Source of the DNA: Vibrio lentus
GTDB taxonomy: Bacteria > Pseudomonadota > Gammaproteobacteria > Enterobacterales > Vibrionaceae
Assembly: GCF_030409755.1 (NCBI RefSeq)
Contig: NZ_JAUFQE010000002.1
Span: 1,984,001-2,048,000, forward strand
Length of the DNA stretch: 64,000 nucleotides
Direction: 5' to 3'
A program made the translations under genes and the position numbers. The stretch's first letter is position 1. Every line of letters begins with the position of its first letter. Below, one piece after another: positions 36,264 to 45,568 of this stretch. The notes under the pieces were generated by a model. That model was not told the origin of the DNA. It saw only the letters and a program-made list of their open reading frames with translations, and did no database searches.

Positions 36264-36902
36264 ATGCAAGGTTTAGAAATCGCAATCTTTATGCAATTCT
36301 TCCTTGGGCTTGTTGCTGCCGTAAACCCTATCGGCATCATGCCTGTCTTTGTTTCTCTTACGGCCCATATGCCGCCAGAAGAGAGGAACAGGACCGCATT
36401 ACAAGCCAACATTGCTGTTGCCGTTATATTGATTGTTTCTCTAGTTGCAGGACAATTGCTTCTCGACATGTTTAGCATTTCGCTAGATTCATTTCGTGTT
36501 GCAGGTGGATTGCTATTACTGAGCATCGCGTTTTCAATGATGAGCGGTAAACTTGGTGAAGATAAGCAGAACAAGCAAGAGAAGTCTGAGTACGTTAGTA
36601 AAGAACAAATCGGTGTTGTTCCTTTGGCGATGCCATTAATGGCAGGCCCGGGTGCCATTAGTTCAACGATTGTTTACGGCTCTCGTTATCCAGCCGCAAT
36701 CGACACGGTAGGCATTGGCATTAGTATCATCGCTTTCGCAACATGCTCTTGGCTTCTGTTCCGTTCAGCGCCCGTTATCGTTCGCTTTCTAGGTCAAACT
36801 GGGATCAACGTTATCACGCGTATCATGGGCTTGATTCTTGGTGCACTAGGTATCGAATTTATAGCTAACGGGCTTCGCAACTTGTTCCCTGGCTTGGCAT
36901 AA
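36264..36902 (+). CDS. ychE: MarC family membrane protein (YchE type)
   Basis: 212 residues from the ATG at 36264, with GGAG nine bases upstream. Six hydrophobic segments. MarC-family signatures are present: LGLVAAVNPIGIMPVF at the amino end and PLAMPLMAGPGAISSTIVYG in the middle. Being next to adhE is the arrangement of ychE. Homologues have been called NAAT-type neutral amino acid transporters, but function is poorly established. Confidence 0.88.
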   Translation: MQGLEIAIFMQFFLGLVAAVNPIGIMPVFVSLTAHMPPEERNRTALQANIAVAVILIVSLVAGQLLLDMFSISLDSFRVAGGLLLLSIAFSMMSGKLGEDKQNKQEKSEYVSKEQIGVVPLAMPLMAGPGAISSTIVYGSRYPAAIDTVGIGISIIAFATCSWLLFRSAPVIVRFLGQTGINVITRIMGLILGALGIEFIANGLRNLFPGLA

Positions 36903-37049
36903 GACTCAGGGGCATTTAGCCCATTAAAAAAGTGAAACTAAAACTGATTATTGTGAGGCGAGTAAAGCAAATAGGCTTTCACTCGCCTCGTTATTATCAA
37001 GCTTGTATAATGACTGTTAATACCTTTAATAGAAGATGAACTTCTCCTT

Positions 37050-37892
37050 ATGTCACGCAAGCCACTCAAGCATCATTTATACGTCATTATCTTTGGTACT
37101 CACACGCCGGCCGGCCGTGCATTTGATATATCACTGATCGTTGCAATCTTGGCTTCGCTGTTGGTACTTATTCTAGAGTCCATCCCAAATGTCATGACCG
37201 AATGGTCACAACAGCTGCGTTATATCGAATACACTTTTACAGCCCTCTTCACTGTTGAGTATTTGTTGAGGCTCTATTGCTCTCCAAAACCCAAATCCTA
37301 CGCCACCAGCTTTTACGGTGTCGTTGATCTATTAGCGATTCTTCCAACCTACCTTGCGATCATCTTCCCTGGCGCTTCGTTTATGGGCGTGGTGAGACTG
37401 CTTCGTGTCATGCGTATCTTCCGCATCCTAAAATTAGTTCGCTACTTACAAGATTCCAATATCTTGCTGCGTTCACTATTAATGGCAAGACGAAAGATCC
37501 TCATCTTTTTCAGCACAGTAGGCATATTGGTCGTTATCTTTGGCGCTCTGATCTTTGTTATTGAAGGCCCAGAAAATGGCTTCACCAGCATTCCCCACAG
37601 TATTTATTGGGCAATAGTGACCATTACTACGGTCGGCTACGGTGACATGATCCCTCAAACCGCGCTGGGTAAAGCGATCGCTTCGCTTACCATGTTGTTG
37701 GGTTACTCCATCTTAGCGGTGCCAACAGGGATTATTACGGCAGAACTGAGCAATGAAATGAACTCTCATAAAGAGTTGGTTAAATGCCCAAACTGCAACC
37801 GCGCTGGCCATGATTCAGATGCGATGTATTGCAAGCACTGTGCAAGTGAATTGGCCGATCCGGACAAGCGTGTCGTCACTGAAGAGAAATAA
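37050..37892 (+). CDS. Kv-type potassium channel with C-terminal zinc ribbon
   Basis: 280 residues. The voltage-sensor domain comprises S1 to S4 (about 25-150), with an S4 of regularly spaced Arg (VVRLLRVMRIFRILKLVRYL). The pore domain has the selectivity filter TTVGYGDM near residue 200. After the last helix the cytoplasmic tail carries CPNC...CKHC, a rubredoxin-like zinc ribbon in place of the RCK domain common in prokaryotic channels. It is an inner-membrane voltage-gated K+ channel by homology. The zinc ribbon is unexplained. Confidence 0.9.
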   Translation: MSRKPLKHHLYVIIFGTHTPAGRAFDISLIVAILASLLVLILESIPNVMTEWSQQLRYIEYTFTALFTVEYLLRLYCSPKPKSYATSFYGVVDLLAILPTYLAIIFPGASFMGVVRLLRVMRIFRILKLVRYLQDSNILLRSLLMARRKILIFFSTVGILVVIFGALIFVIEGPENGFTSIPHSIYWAIVTITTVGYGDMIPQTALGKAIASLTMLLGYSILAVPTGIITAELSNEMNSHKELVKCPNCNRAGHDSDAMYCKHCASELADPDKRVVTEEK

Positions 37893-37977
37893 AAGCAGAT
37901 GCGAGATTAGAGTAGCGAGATGCGAAAAAGATTTAAGAGCAGTTTCGTGATTTGAGTATGAAACACAAAAATACTTA

Positions 37978-38006
37978 AAGGGTGGCGTTTATCGTCACCT
38001 TTTTTG
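37978..38006 (+). terminator. terminator after the channel gene
   Basis: AGGGTGGCG-TTTA-TCGTCACCTTTTTT, stem of about seven pairs and a T tail. Confidence 0.8.
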
Positions 38007-38029
38007 ATGTTGGTTCACTGAGCCAAAAC

Positions 38030-38133
38030 GAGATTCCCGACTACGCTCCTTCGTCGTTATCGGGAATGACACAATTTAAGTTAGGAGAAAAACGTCATCC
38101 TCAAGAGTGAGGAACGAACGAGTTGGGGATCTC
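38030..38133. repeat. long imperfect inverted repeat, probable miniature intergenic element
   Basis: The arm at 38030-38070 (GAGATTCCCGACTACGCTCC to GGGAATGAC) pairs imperfectly with 38094-38133 (GTCATCC to GGGGATCTC) across a 23-bp centre. This kind of GAGATTCCC...GAATGAC unit is, to my knowledge, frequent between Vibrio genes. Its mobility is unproven. Confidence 0.6.
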
Positions 38134-38202
38134 TTCCTTGTCCCATTCCAATGAGAAGATTTAAGTGAAGTCGCGAGTGAAATTAATCAACCTTCCGCGA
38201 AC

Positions 38203-38232
38203 AAAAAAGCCGATGTATTAACACCGGCCTTT
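38203..38232 (-). terminator. terminator of asd
   Basis: On the minus strand GCCGGTGT-TAAT-ACATCGGC is followed by six T. Confidence 0.85.
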
Positions 38233-38302
38233 GTCTCTCACGAAGCTAAGCATTCACAAAGAGTGGCGCCTGCTTTAACTTCTGAATAGAAAGAGCTTTC
38301 GA

Positions 38303-39421
38303 TTACGCTTTCTCAGCAAGGATAATACGCAGAGTACGACGTAGTGGTTCTGCAGCACCCCAAAGTAATTGGTCACCAACAGTAAACGCGTTTAGGAAGT
38401 CGTTACCCATAGACATCTTACGTAGACGACCTACTGGTACAGACATCGTGCCTGTTACTTTCGCTGGTGTCAGCTCTTGAGCAGTAATGTCACGGTCATT
38501 AGGAACCACTTTAACCCAATCATTGTGCGTCGCGATGATCTCTTCGATTTCGTCCATTGGAACGTCTTGCTTAAGCTTAATAGTGAGTGCTTGAGCATGA
38601 CAACGCATCGCACCGATTCGAACACAAGTACCATCGATAGGAATTGGCTGACCATCTAGGCCAAGAATCTTGTTCGCTTCAACGCCCGCTTTCCACTCTT
38701 CTTTGCTTTGACCGTTTTCACGCTTCACATCGATCCAAGGAATCAATGAACCAGCAAGAGGAGCGCCGAATTGGTCTGTTGGGAATGAAGATGAACGGAT
38801 CGTGTCAGCGACTTTCTTATCGATATCAAGAATAGAACTTGCTGGGTTCGCTAGCTCAGAACTGACGCTGTCGTTAATAACACCCATTTGAGAAATCAGC
38901 TCACGCATGTTCTTAGCACCAGCACCAGAAGCGGCTTGGTAAGTCATGGCACTCATCCACTCAATCATGCCTTTTTCATATAGGCCACCTAATGCCATTA
39001 GCATCAAGCTCACCGTACAGTTACCACCAACGAATGTATTGGTGCCACCGTGGATGCCTTGCTGGATTTGAGCCAAGTTAACCGGATCTAATGTGATGAT
39101 GGAGTCAGCATCCATTCTTAGCGTAGAAGCTGCATCAATCCAGTAACCTTTCCAACCTGCTTGACGCAGTGCTGGGTAAACTTTTGAAGTGTAATCGCCA
39201 CCTTGACAGGTAATAACGGCATCAAGTTGTTTTAGACTATCAATATCAAAGGCATCTTGAAGCAGACCCGCCTCTTTACCACCTAAAACAGGGGCAGGGA
39301 TACCAATTTGAGATGTGCTGTAATAAACAGGCTCGATCAGGTCGAAGTCTTTTTCTTCAACCATACGTTGCATCAGTACAGAACCAACCATACCGCGCCA
39401 ACCAACTAGACCTACTCTCAT
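38303..39421 (-). CDS. asd: aspartate-semialdehyde dehydrogenase
   Basis: 372 residues, the long gamma-proteobacterial form. Reduces aspartyl phosphate to the semialdehyde for lysine, threonine, methionine and diaminopimelate synthesis. N-terminal Rossmann segment [18 protein letters not shown], catalytic Cys in [11 protein letters not shown] (near 135), substrate-binding IPWID and [12 protein letters not shown] with the His. Cytosolic. It is convergent with the channel gene and stands alone. Confidence 0.97.
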   Translation of the reverse strand: MRVGLVGWRGMVGSVLMQRMVEEKDFDLIEPVYYSTSQIGIPAPVLGGKEAGLLQDAFDIDSLKQLDAVITCQGGDYTSKVYPALRQAGWKGYWIDAASTLRMDADSIITLDPVNLAQIQQGIHGGTNTFVGGNCTVSLMLMALGGLYEKGMIEWMSAMTYQAASGAGAKNMRELISQMGVINDSVSSELANPASSILDIDKKVADTIRSSSFPTDQFGAPLAGSLIPWIDVKRENGQSKEEWKAGVEANKILGLDGQPIPIDGTCVRIGAMRCHAQALTIKLKQDVPMDEIEEIIATHNDWVKVVPNDRDITAQELTPAKVTGTMSVPVGRLRKMSMGNDFLNAFTVGDQLLWGAAEPLRRTLRIILAEKA

Positions 39422-39930
39422 CTCTCACTCTCCATGTATAAATTAAAAATTGCTCTCCCCCATCTATAAGTTTTTCAGAAACAGAACTCAAGTGCTTTTT
39501 AGCAAAAAGTGTAACTTTTTCGTTTCTTTTAAGTGAACGCGATGAATAGTGCAGTTATCTATGAATCGCATTCGTCGCTTTTGCCACTGATAAAGCACGC
39601 AATATGGTTAGCATCAAAGGTTTAGCCAATAAAAACGCTCCAATTTCCATCCTGATAGAACCAAGCCTTAACAGCAATTACCACTATTTAACAATGGTTA
39701 ATCAGAATAATATTTTACACAACGAAAACAACGTGCGACAAAAATCAACATGTAACAATCATGAATTTAACAAAATTTCAGACAATGAAACCATGGTTCA
39801 TTGACTTAATAGTCAAATATCACAACTTAGGTGTATTTTTTCGATATAATAATCTAATTACTGTAGTGTCCACGTCGTACCCCAAACTATAACGAAGCAC
39901 TATAAATGCTCGAAATAACCAGAGGCTTAT
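39422..39930. other. divergent intergenic between asd and nhaC
   Basis: 509 bp, AT rich, with promoters expected for both genes. I looked for a lysine riboswitch and see no convincing one. The nhaC Shine-Dalgarno AGAGG is at 39920-39924. Confidence 0.35.
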
Positions 39931-41367
39931 ATGAAGCAGAGTAAAACTCGCCTACCGAACCTATTGCAGGTAATCATCGCGTTAGGACTATTTCTATCCC
40001 TTGCTTTTTCATTTACAGCAAAGCTTGATCTTCCAATCCAACTTGCCTTGTACATTGGCTGGTTCATTATCATGGTGCTTGGTATTCGCCTTGGCCACGA
40101 ATACAAAGACTTAGAAAAAGCAGCACTCAAAGGAATATCTAATGGCTTAGGTGCAGTTTTAATACTTTTAGCGGTTGGCGCTCTTGTTGGTACGTGGATC
40201 TCGGGCGGTATTGTACCCACTATCATTTACTACGGTCTGAAAGCTATCCACCCTTCTATCTTCCTTTTAGCGACTATGATCATCTGTTCTCTAACCGCTC
40301 TGGCAACAGGCACCTCTTGGGGAGCTGCTGGTACCGCCGGTATTGCGATGATGGGTATTGGTCAAGGCCTAGGTGTTCCAGCACCAATCACTGCTGGTGC
40401 AGTACTTTCGGGCTGTTACTTCGGTGACAAGATGTCTCCACTTTCTGATTCAGTGATTCTGGCTTCTTCAATGTCTGGTGTTGAAGTGGTTGAACATATC
40501 AAGGGCATGCTTCCAGTTGCGTTAATCAGCTACGTGATTACGGGCATCATGTTTACCGCGTTTGGTTTCCACTACGCGGGCAACGTTGACATGAGCCAAG
40601 TTGACTCTGTAATCAAAGCAATGGAAGTTCAGTTCTACATTACGCCTTACTCATTTGTACCAGTATTGATCGTGCTTGGCCTATTGGCTTTCCGCATGCC
40701 GTCATTCCCAGTGATCAGTTTTGGTTCTCTGCTAGGTATTATCTGGGCAGTGATGATCCAAGAGATCGACTTCCTTACTGCATTTAATACAGCATGGGCA
40801 CCGTTCTCTATCTCATCTGGTGTCGAGTTCATTGATTCAATTCTTAACCGTGGCGGCATGTCTTCAATGCTTGGTTCGGTGGCGGTTATCGTGTTTGGTT
40901 TAGGTTTCGGTGGCTTGCTGGACAAAGTAGGCGTGCTAGAGACGATTGCTAAAGTGTTCGAGCGTCGTGTAAACAGCGCAGGCTCACTAGCAACCAGCAC
41001 AATTGGTACAGCTTTCATGGGTAACGTGTTTGGTTCAGCAATGTATGTATCACTCATCCTTACACCAAAAATCTGTGCGAAAAACTACGACCGCTTAGGC
41101 TACAAACGTAAGAACCTGTCTCGTAACGCTGAGTTCGGTGGCACGTTGACGTCAGGTATGGTTCCTTGGAGTGATAACGGTATCTACATGGCGAGTATTC
41201 TGGGCGTTGCTACACTGTCTTACGCACCGTTCATGTGGTTAAGCTTCATCTGTATCATCGTGACTATCGTGACGTCTTACATGGGTTGGTTCGTTGATAA
41301 GTGTGAACCGACAGCGCCTGCGTTTGAAGCTGAAGAAGCGACAGAGTTAAGCAAGCAGCAAGCGTAA
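39931..41367 (+). CDS. nhaC: Na+/H+ antiporter NhaC
   Basis: 478 residues with about 11 to 12 transmembrane segments. Family signatures: TALATGTSWGAAGTAGIAMM, SGCYFGDKMSPLSDSVILAS and GGTLTSGMVPWSDNGIYMAS. It exchanges sodium for protons at the inner membrane and supports pH and salt tolerance, fitting a marine bacterium. A short acidic C-terminal tail. Monocistronic. Confidence 0.92.
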   Translation: MKQSKTRLPNLLQVIIALGLFLSLAFSFTAKLDLPIQLALYIGWFIIMVLGIRLGHEYKDLEKAALKGISNGLGAVLILLAVGALVGTWISGGIVPTIIYYGLKAIHPSIFLLATMIICSLTALATGTSWGAAGTAGIAMMGIGQGLGVPAPITAGAVLSGCYFGDKMSPLSDSVILASSMSGVEVVEHIKGMLPVALISYVITGIMFTAFGFHYAGNVDMSQVDSVIKAMEVQFYITPYSFVPVLIVLGLLAFRMPSFPVISFGSLLGIIWAVMIQEIDFLTAFNTAWAPFSISSGVEFIDSILNRGGMSSMLGSVAVIVFGLGFGGLLDKVGVLETIAKVFERRVNSAGSLATSTIGTAFMGNVFGSAMYVSLILTPKICAKNYDRLGYKRKNLSRNAEFGGTLTSGMVPWSDNGIYMASILGVATLSYAPFMWLSFICIIVTIVTSYMGWFVDKCEPTAPAFEAEEATELSKQQA

Positions 41368-41395
41368 GTCATTAAAACGTTAATCATTTAAATAC

Positions 41396-41425
41396 AAAAA
41401 GAGCGCCCTAGAGCGCTCTTTTTTT
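41396..41425 (+). terminator. terminator after nhaC
   Basis: AGAGCGC and GCGCTCT stem followed by seven T. Confidence 0.9.
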
Positions 41426-41456
41426 GATCTGCTTAGTTACTGAATTAGTAATTTAC

Positions 41457-42635
41457 TTATTTGTTGGCGGTTCGTTTACCCAACCAATAACCGATGCCTA
41501 ACGGTGCAAAGAACACCACCAAGATAAACAGGATGAAGTAGATAATCACACTTTTGATTAGCTCCATCAGCTTATCAATCGCAAGCACAACCACTTCTTG
41601 AGAAACACGGTCTAGATCTTGAGTGAACAACTCTCTTTCTGAAGTCACAATACCGGCAATCTCGATGCGCTCTTTCTCAACCATCTGTACTAGCGCTTCT
41701 CTCTCACGCGTCACCATCTTTTCTAGTGCCACACGTTCATCGCTCAGCATCGCTAATTTTTGGTCTGTCTTATCGCTAAGGTCGTTTAGCAAGGGCTGCA
41801 TTTCTGTCGACATAATAGAAGCCAGCGTTTGCATGTACTCAGGATTGTTTTCGATAAAGTCCTGCATGCTTGCTGATGTTTGACGAAGGCTTTCCAGCGT
41901 CTTAGACAGGTCTTCACCCGTTAAAGAGCTGTTCAAAGCAACCAACTCAGCTTTCCACGACATTAGCTTTGGCGTCTGATCAGCCATTACGCTTAAACGG
42001 TCTGATGCATCACTCATTGCTTCTGGCATGGTTCCCAAATTTTGCACGATTTGAGATTCATCTTTCCCTAAGTAAGTTAACCAATCGCGGTAAGCTGGTG
42101 TACTTCTGAATGCGAGATCTTTAAATGGGTGGCTAGCGGCAAACTGCGCGACGAACGCTTGGCTCTTCTTAAAGTCACCAGAACTCAATACGCCTTTTGC
42201 CAGTTTTTCTACTTCTTGAGTAAGCTCATGAGCGGTTTCTACTGCATGGCCAGTTACGAATAAGTCAGCACCGTCGCCTTGCGTATAAAACTGGTCCATT
42301 TGAGCGGTAAACACCCACGAATCAATTAACGCTGACATTGGAGAAGTTTGGTAAGCCGCTTGTTGAAGTCCCTGCTCTGCGTGGATCTTCCAAAGCAGTA
42401 CATAAGATTGATGTAGGGTATCGTCAGCAGGATAAGATTGAGCGATAAAATCAGCCGAATCTTCTACGCGAGTAAAGAAAATCTTAGCGTATTCACGCGT
42501 CATAATCCGAGCATTCAGCTCTTGTTGAGTCAATGGTGTTGTTTGGCTATCTAACTTAACTTCTAAGAGAGAACAACCACTTAGAACAATACTAAGTACC
42601 CACACCATCAAACACTTACTAGAAACACGCAACAT
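41457..42635 (-). CDS. coiled-coil lipoprotein with C-terminal membrane helix
   Basis: 392 residues from the ATG at 42635 (frame open from 42650). Signal peptide with lipobox LSGCSLLEV, so a lipid-modified Cys near residue 21. The central part is helical, with MTREREALVQMVEKER and SERELFTQDLDRVSQEV in a long predicted coiled coil (about 275-350). The last 35 residues form a hydrophobic helix (SVIIYFILFILVVFFAPLG) and a basic end. A lipoprotein that also ends in a transmembrane helix is unusual. It is encoded 76 bases after the HPt protein on the same strand, which suggests a shared sensory role. Confidence 0.75.
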   Translation of the reverse strand: MLRVSSKCLMVWVLSIVLSGCSLLEVKLDSQTTPLTQQELNARIMTREYAKIFFTRVEDSADFIAQSYPADDTLHQSYVLLWKIHAEQGLQQAAYQTSPMSALIDSWVFTAQMDQFYTQGDGADLFVTGHAVETAHELTQEVEKLAKGVLSSGDFKKSQAFVAQFAASHPFKDLAFRSTPAYRDWLTYLGKDESQIVQNLGTMPEAMSDASDRLSVMADQTPKLMSWKAELVALNSSLTGEDLSKTLESLRQTSASMQDFIENNPEYMQTLASIMSTEMQPLLNDLSDKTDQKLAMLSDERVALEKMVTREREALVQMVEKERIEIAGIVTSERELFTQDLDRVSQEVVVLAIDKLMELIKSVIIYFILFILVVFFAPLGIGYWLGKRTANK

Positions 42636-42710
42636 ATACACCTCTGACAAAGACTAATGGCGCGGATTGTATGAGCACTTCGTCAGAGTATTGTCAAAAC
42701 TCTCGCAAAA

Positions 42711-44117
42711 TTAGTGCGATAGATCTAAATACGCCATGGCAGATTCGACCGAAGCCTGGATTGCCTGTTCTAACTCTTCAAGATCGTATTCACTGATCGC
42801 TCGTGATTGCTTCATTGTCATCTCAATACTGGCGGCAATAATCGCCAATCTCGATGCTTTAATGCTTCCGGCAACGCCTTTTAAGCTATGTACGATTCGA
42901 GCAGCAGACGTCTCGTCTTTTGTCAGCAAGGATTTGAATTTTGCATAGTCATCAGCATGGTCTTGCACAAACACGCCTAATAGCAATCCTACAGATTCAG
43001 CATCACCATCAAGAGTCTCTAGCATCTCTTCGATATCAATAGCAGGCTTTGAATCCGTCACACTTGCGATGTGTTTCTCAGCTAAATGAGCCTCTGTCTC
43101 TTGATGATTTGTTGATATCGCTTGAGGTTCATTCATTACTGGATGCTGGATCGATGGCGCTCTTTCTGGAACTGCGGCAACATCATGGTTAGCCTGTTTT
43201 ACATCAGCGAGCGTGTCCTTTGAATCTGTCGTTTCTACTTGGTTCGCCGTGGCGTTCGAACCGTTTGCTCGTTTTCCTAAGTTGCTCTCTAGTTCATGGT
43301 CCGGATCACCTTCAGCTTGTGATGCATTCTTTCTAAAACTCACTCCCCATAAAATCAGCGCGATCATAGCAACCAAACTCAAACCTAAAGCTGCGAGTAG
43401 TAAATTGAACTGACTCTTATGGAATTGAGCTTCAAGCTTGATGATCTGCTCATTGACTGAATTTTTCTTAATCTTATCAACTAAATAATTAAGCTGGGCA
43501 TAATCACCTAACAGCGTAGAAGCATCAGCAAGTAACTGTTGAATGGCTTCCTGCTCTTTGGTTTTTAACGAATAAGATCGTTTGAGAATAGAGTCAAAAG
43601 AACGATACGTCGCCGAGGAACTTTGATTGTCAGAATACATGGCTTCAAACACCACGACGCCAAATTCGTTTAACAGAGGCTTTAACTTAGAAGAGGTCTT
43701 CTTGTCAGCGCGCAATGCCTTGATGTTATCGACTATCGCCTGCACTTGGCTTTCTATCGGGATAAATTCATCGAACTTTTCTAAGAATTGGTCTGCGACA
43801 TACAGCAGTTGGTTGACGTCAGGGCGGAAAAACGCATGCTCAAAGTCCGATTCAATCTGCAATCGAATCGAATACACCAACTGCGCATCAAGGGCTAGGT
43901 CATTAATACGAGAGACTCGGAGCGGTTCAGAGAAGTAAAGCGACTGCCTTAACTCGTTAACACGAATACCAAGCTCTTCAATTTGAGCTAGGGAATTATT
44001 GTAAGAACGGCTGAGCTGAAGGATGGCCAACGAAGGAAGTAACCATAGAGCCAGAAGTACAACCAAGAAAGTTGCAGGCTTTTTAAAGCGATGGGGCGTT
44101 GCCACTGATTGTTCCAT
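42711..44117 (-). CDS. membrane protein with C-terminal HPt domain
   Basis: 468 residues. TM1 at about 16-38, a periplasmic helical sensor-like domain of about 200 residues, TM2 at about 240-262, a low-complexity linker of about 90 residues, then an HPt domain from about 355 with phospho-acceptor His near residue 410 in ARIVHSLKGVAGSIKA. There is no kinase or receiver domain, so it must obtain phosphate from a separate hybrid kinase. The periplasmic part suggests it senses or anchors. The partner kinase is not in this window. Confidence 0.82.
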   Translation of the reverse strand: MEQSVATPHRFKKPATFLVVLLALWLLPSLAILQLSRSYNNSLAQIEELGIRVNELRQSLYFSEPLRVSRINDLALDAQLVYSIRLQIESDFEHAFFRPDVNQLLYVADQFLEKFDEFIPIESQVQAIVDNIKALRADKKTSSKLKPLLNEFGVVVFEAMYSDNQSSSATYRSFDSILKRSYSLKTKEQEAIQQLLADASTLLGDYAQLNYLVDKIKKNSVNEQIIKLEAQFHKSQFNLLLAALGLSLVAMIALILWGVSFRKNASQAEGDPDHELESNLGKRANGSNATANQVETTDSKDTLADVKQANHDVAAVPERAPSIQHPVMNEPQAISTNHQETEAHLAEKHIASVTDSKPAIDIEEMLETLDGDAESVGLLLGVFVQDHADDYAKFKSLLTKDETSAARIVHSLKGVAGSIKASRLAIIAASIEMTMKQSRAISEYDLEELEQAIQASVESAMAYLDLSH

Positions 44118-44223
44118 CAATATTCCTTGTGCATGTCAGCCTCACACCGGTTCAGTTTTCGAGAGTGTAAAGCAGAAAATAAGCGACAACATCCCGCTGC
44201 CGCTATTATCCGTTAACTTCGGA

Positions 44224-45228
44224 CTATGACTTATTGCGAGTCAATTGGTCACGCAAGTTCGGCGGCGTTCCTTTAATCGTTAGTGTATCTGTCTCCGGAT
44301 CGTAAAAAATACGCTCACCAAGAAGCAGACTATCAAAACTAACATTCAAACCACCACCCGCACCAACAAATTTTGTTAGTTTACGCATAGTTGCGCGATC
44401 GGCTGGGAAGCTATCTTCTAACTCATAGCCCTGCTCACTAGTATAGTCAAAGAAGCTAGTGCCATCAGTGCTTGCTGGTAATTCACCAGAAAGTTCACGA
44501 ACTTGAACTTCATCGCCCGCTTTTAGCTGTTCGTTACAGTAATCTGCAACCTGCTTTTTATAGCTGATCGCTTCTTCTTTCTCTAACTTAGAATCAGAAA
44601 CGAAATCTTCAACCGCTTGCATCAGCACTTGGTTTTGTTGCTTAGCATCCAAGCCAACTTCTGCTTGAAGGAAGTCTAAGAAGAAATCAGCAACTTTACG
44701 GCCAACACGTCCCTTAATATATGTAAGGTAACGGTTTGACTCTTTGTCTGTGTCGTATGTTGAAAGATCAAGGCGCGCCACAATATCCATCTTAGAGATA
44801 TCAAGGTAATCAGTCGCACTGATGTCTAGCCCTTCTGTCACTTTCAAACTTTGGTTCGAAGGCAGTAAACCGATGAAAAGGTAATCTGTCGCCAATGATT
44901 GATATTCAGCAAGTACCAAAGTGCCTTCATCAGCAAAAGGATACTTTGAAAGCTCATCTTTTAGACGTAGCGCACTTTTTTGAGAGAAATCATAAAAACT
45001 TTGCTCTCCCGCTCGAAATTCATGCAACGACTGCTGGAATTCGCTGTCGGATTTGAAAGAACCAAACCCTTTACCTGCTTTTGAGTTGAACACTCGGTGA
45101 AGCTCAGCCACGAGGCTTTCAGACGAAGCATCGTTTTCTAGAGATTCAGCACGGTAGTTAACAATCAGTTCTTCCTGATCGTTCTTGCTTAACTGGTGTA
45201 AAATTACGTTGGAAAGGTGAAGGCTCAT
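44224..45228 (-). CDS. yejK: nucleoid-associated protein YejK (NdpA)
   Basis: 334 residues, normal length. Starts MSLHLSNVILHQLSKNDQEEL and contains YLTYIKGRVGRKVADFFLDFL and ATMRKLTKFVGAGGGLNVSF, family landmarks. DNA-associated protein of unknown precise role. Divergent from yejL-yejM, the conserved arrangement. Confidence 0.95.
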   Translation of the reverse strand: MSLHLSNVILHQLSKNDQEELIVNYRAESLENDASSESLVAELHRVFNSKAGKGFGSFKSDSEFQQSLHEFRAGEQSFYDFSQKSALRLKDELSKYPFADEGTLVLAEYQSLATDYLFIGLLPSNQSLKVTEGLDISATDYLDISKMDIVARLDLSTYDTDKESNRYLTYIKGRVGRKVADFFLDFLQAEVGLDAKQQNQVLMQAVEDFVSDSKLEKEEAISYKKQVADYCNEQLKAGDEVQVRELSGELPASTDGTSFFDYTSEQGYELEDSFPADRATMRKLTKFVGAGGGLNVSFDSLLLGERIFYDPETDTLTIKGTPPNLRDQLTRNKS

Positions 45229-45312
45229 AGTGAAAATATTACCGTTCAGGTTTCAGTTGTCGTGCATAGTAGGTTATCATAAGCCGCTTTTACTATCATT
45301 ATTAGAGTCCTT

Positions 45313-45540
45313 ATGCCGATTATATCTAAATACACAGATGAACAAGTTGAAAAAATCCTAGCTGAAGTAGGTGCTGTATTAACAAAGCACAAAGCTTCAC
45401 CAGAACTTTCACTGATGATCGCTGGAAATATCGCAACCAATGTCTTAAATCAGAACGTTGCTGCTTCACAACGCAAAGGAATTGCTGAAAAATTTGCCGA
45501 GGCGTTGGTTTCTTCTCTTGAAGACAAACAGTCTCACTAA
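45313..45540 (+). CDS. yejL: YejL (DUF1414) protein
   Basis: 75 residues: [56 protein letters not shown]. Small conserved helical protein of unknown function, 28 bases ahead of yejM and probably in its operon. Confidence 0.95.
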   Translation: MPIISKYTDEQVEKILAEVGAVLTKHKASPELSLMIAGNIATNVLNQNVAASQRKGIAEKFAEALVSSLEDKQSH

Positions 45541-45568
45541 ATTTGATTGACGGAAAAAAGAATTATAA

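Larger units (their letters stand above)
37893..38302. other. intergenic with terminator and palindromic repeat
   Basis: Between two convergent genes. It contains the channel terminator, an inverted-repeat unit at 38030-38133 and the asd terminator. Nothing coding is seen. Confidence 0.5.

Noticed and set aside
39604..39804. 66-codon plus-strand frame between asd and nhaC
   Set aside because: Low-complexity AT-rich translation, no ribosome binding site and no family.
39422..39930. Possible lysine riboswitch before asd or nhaC
   Set aside because: No recognisable conserved riboswitch core or terminator switch could be found by eye.
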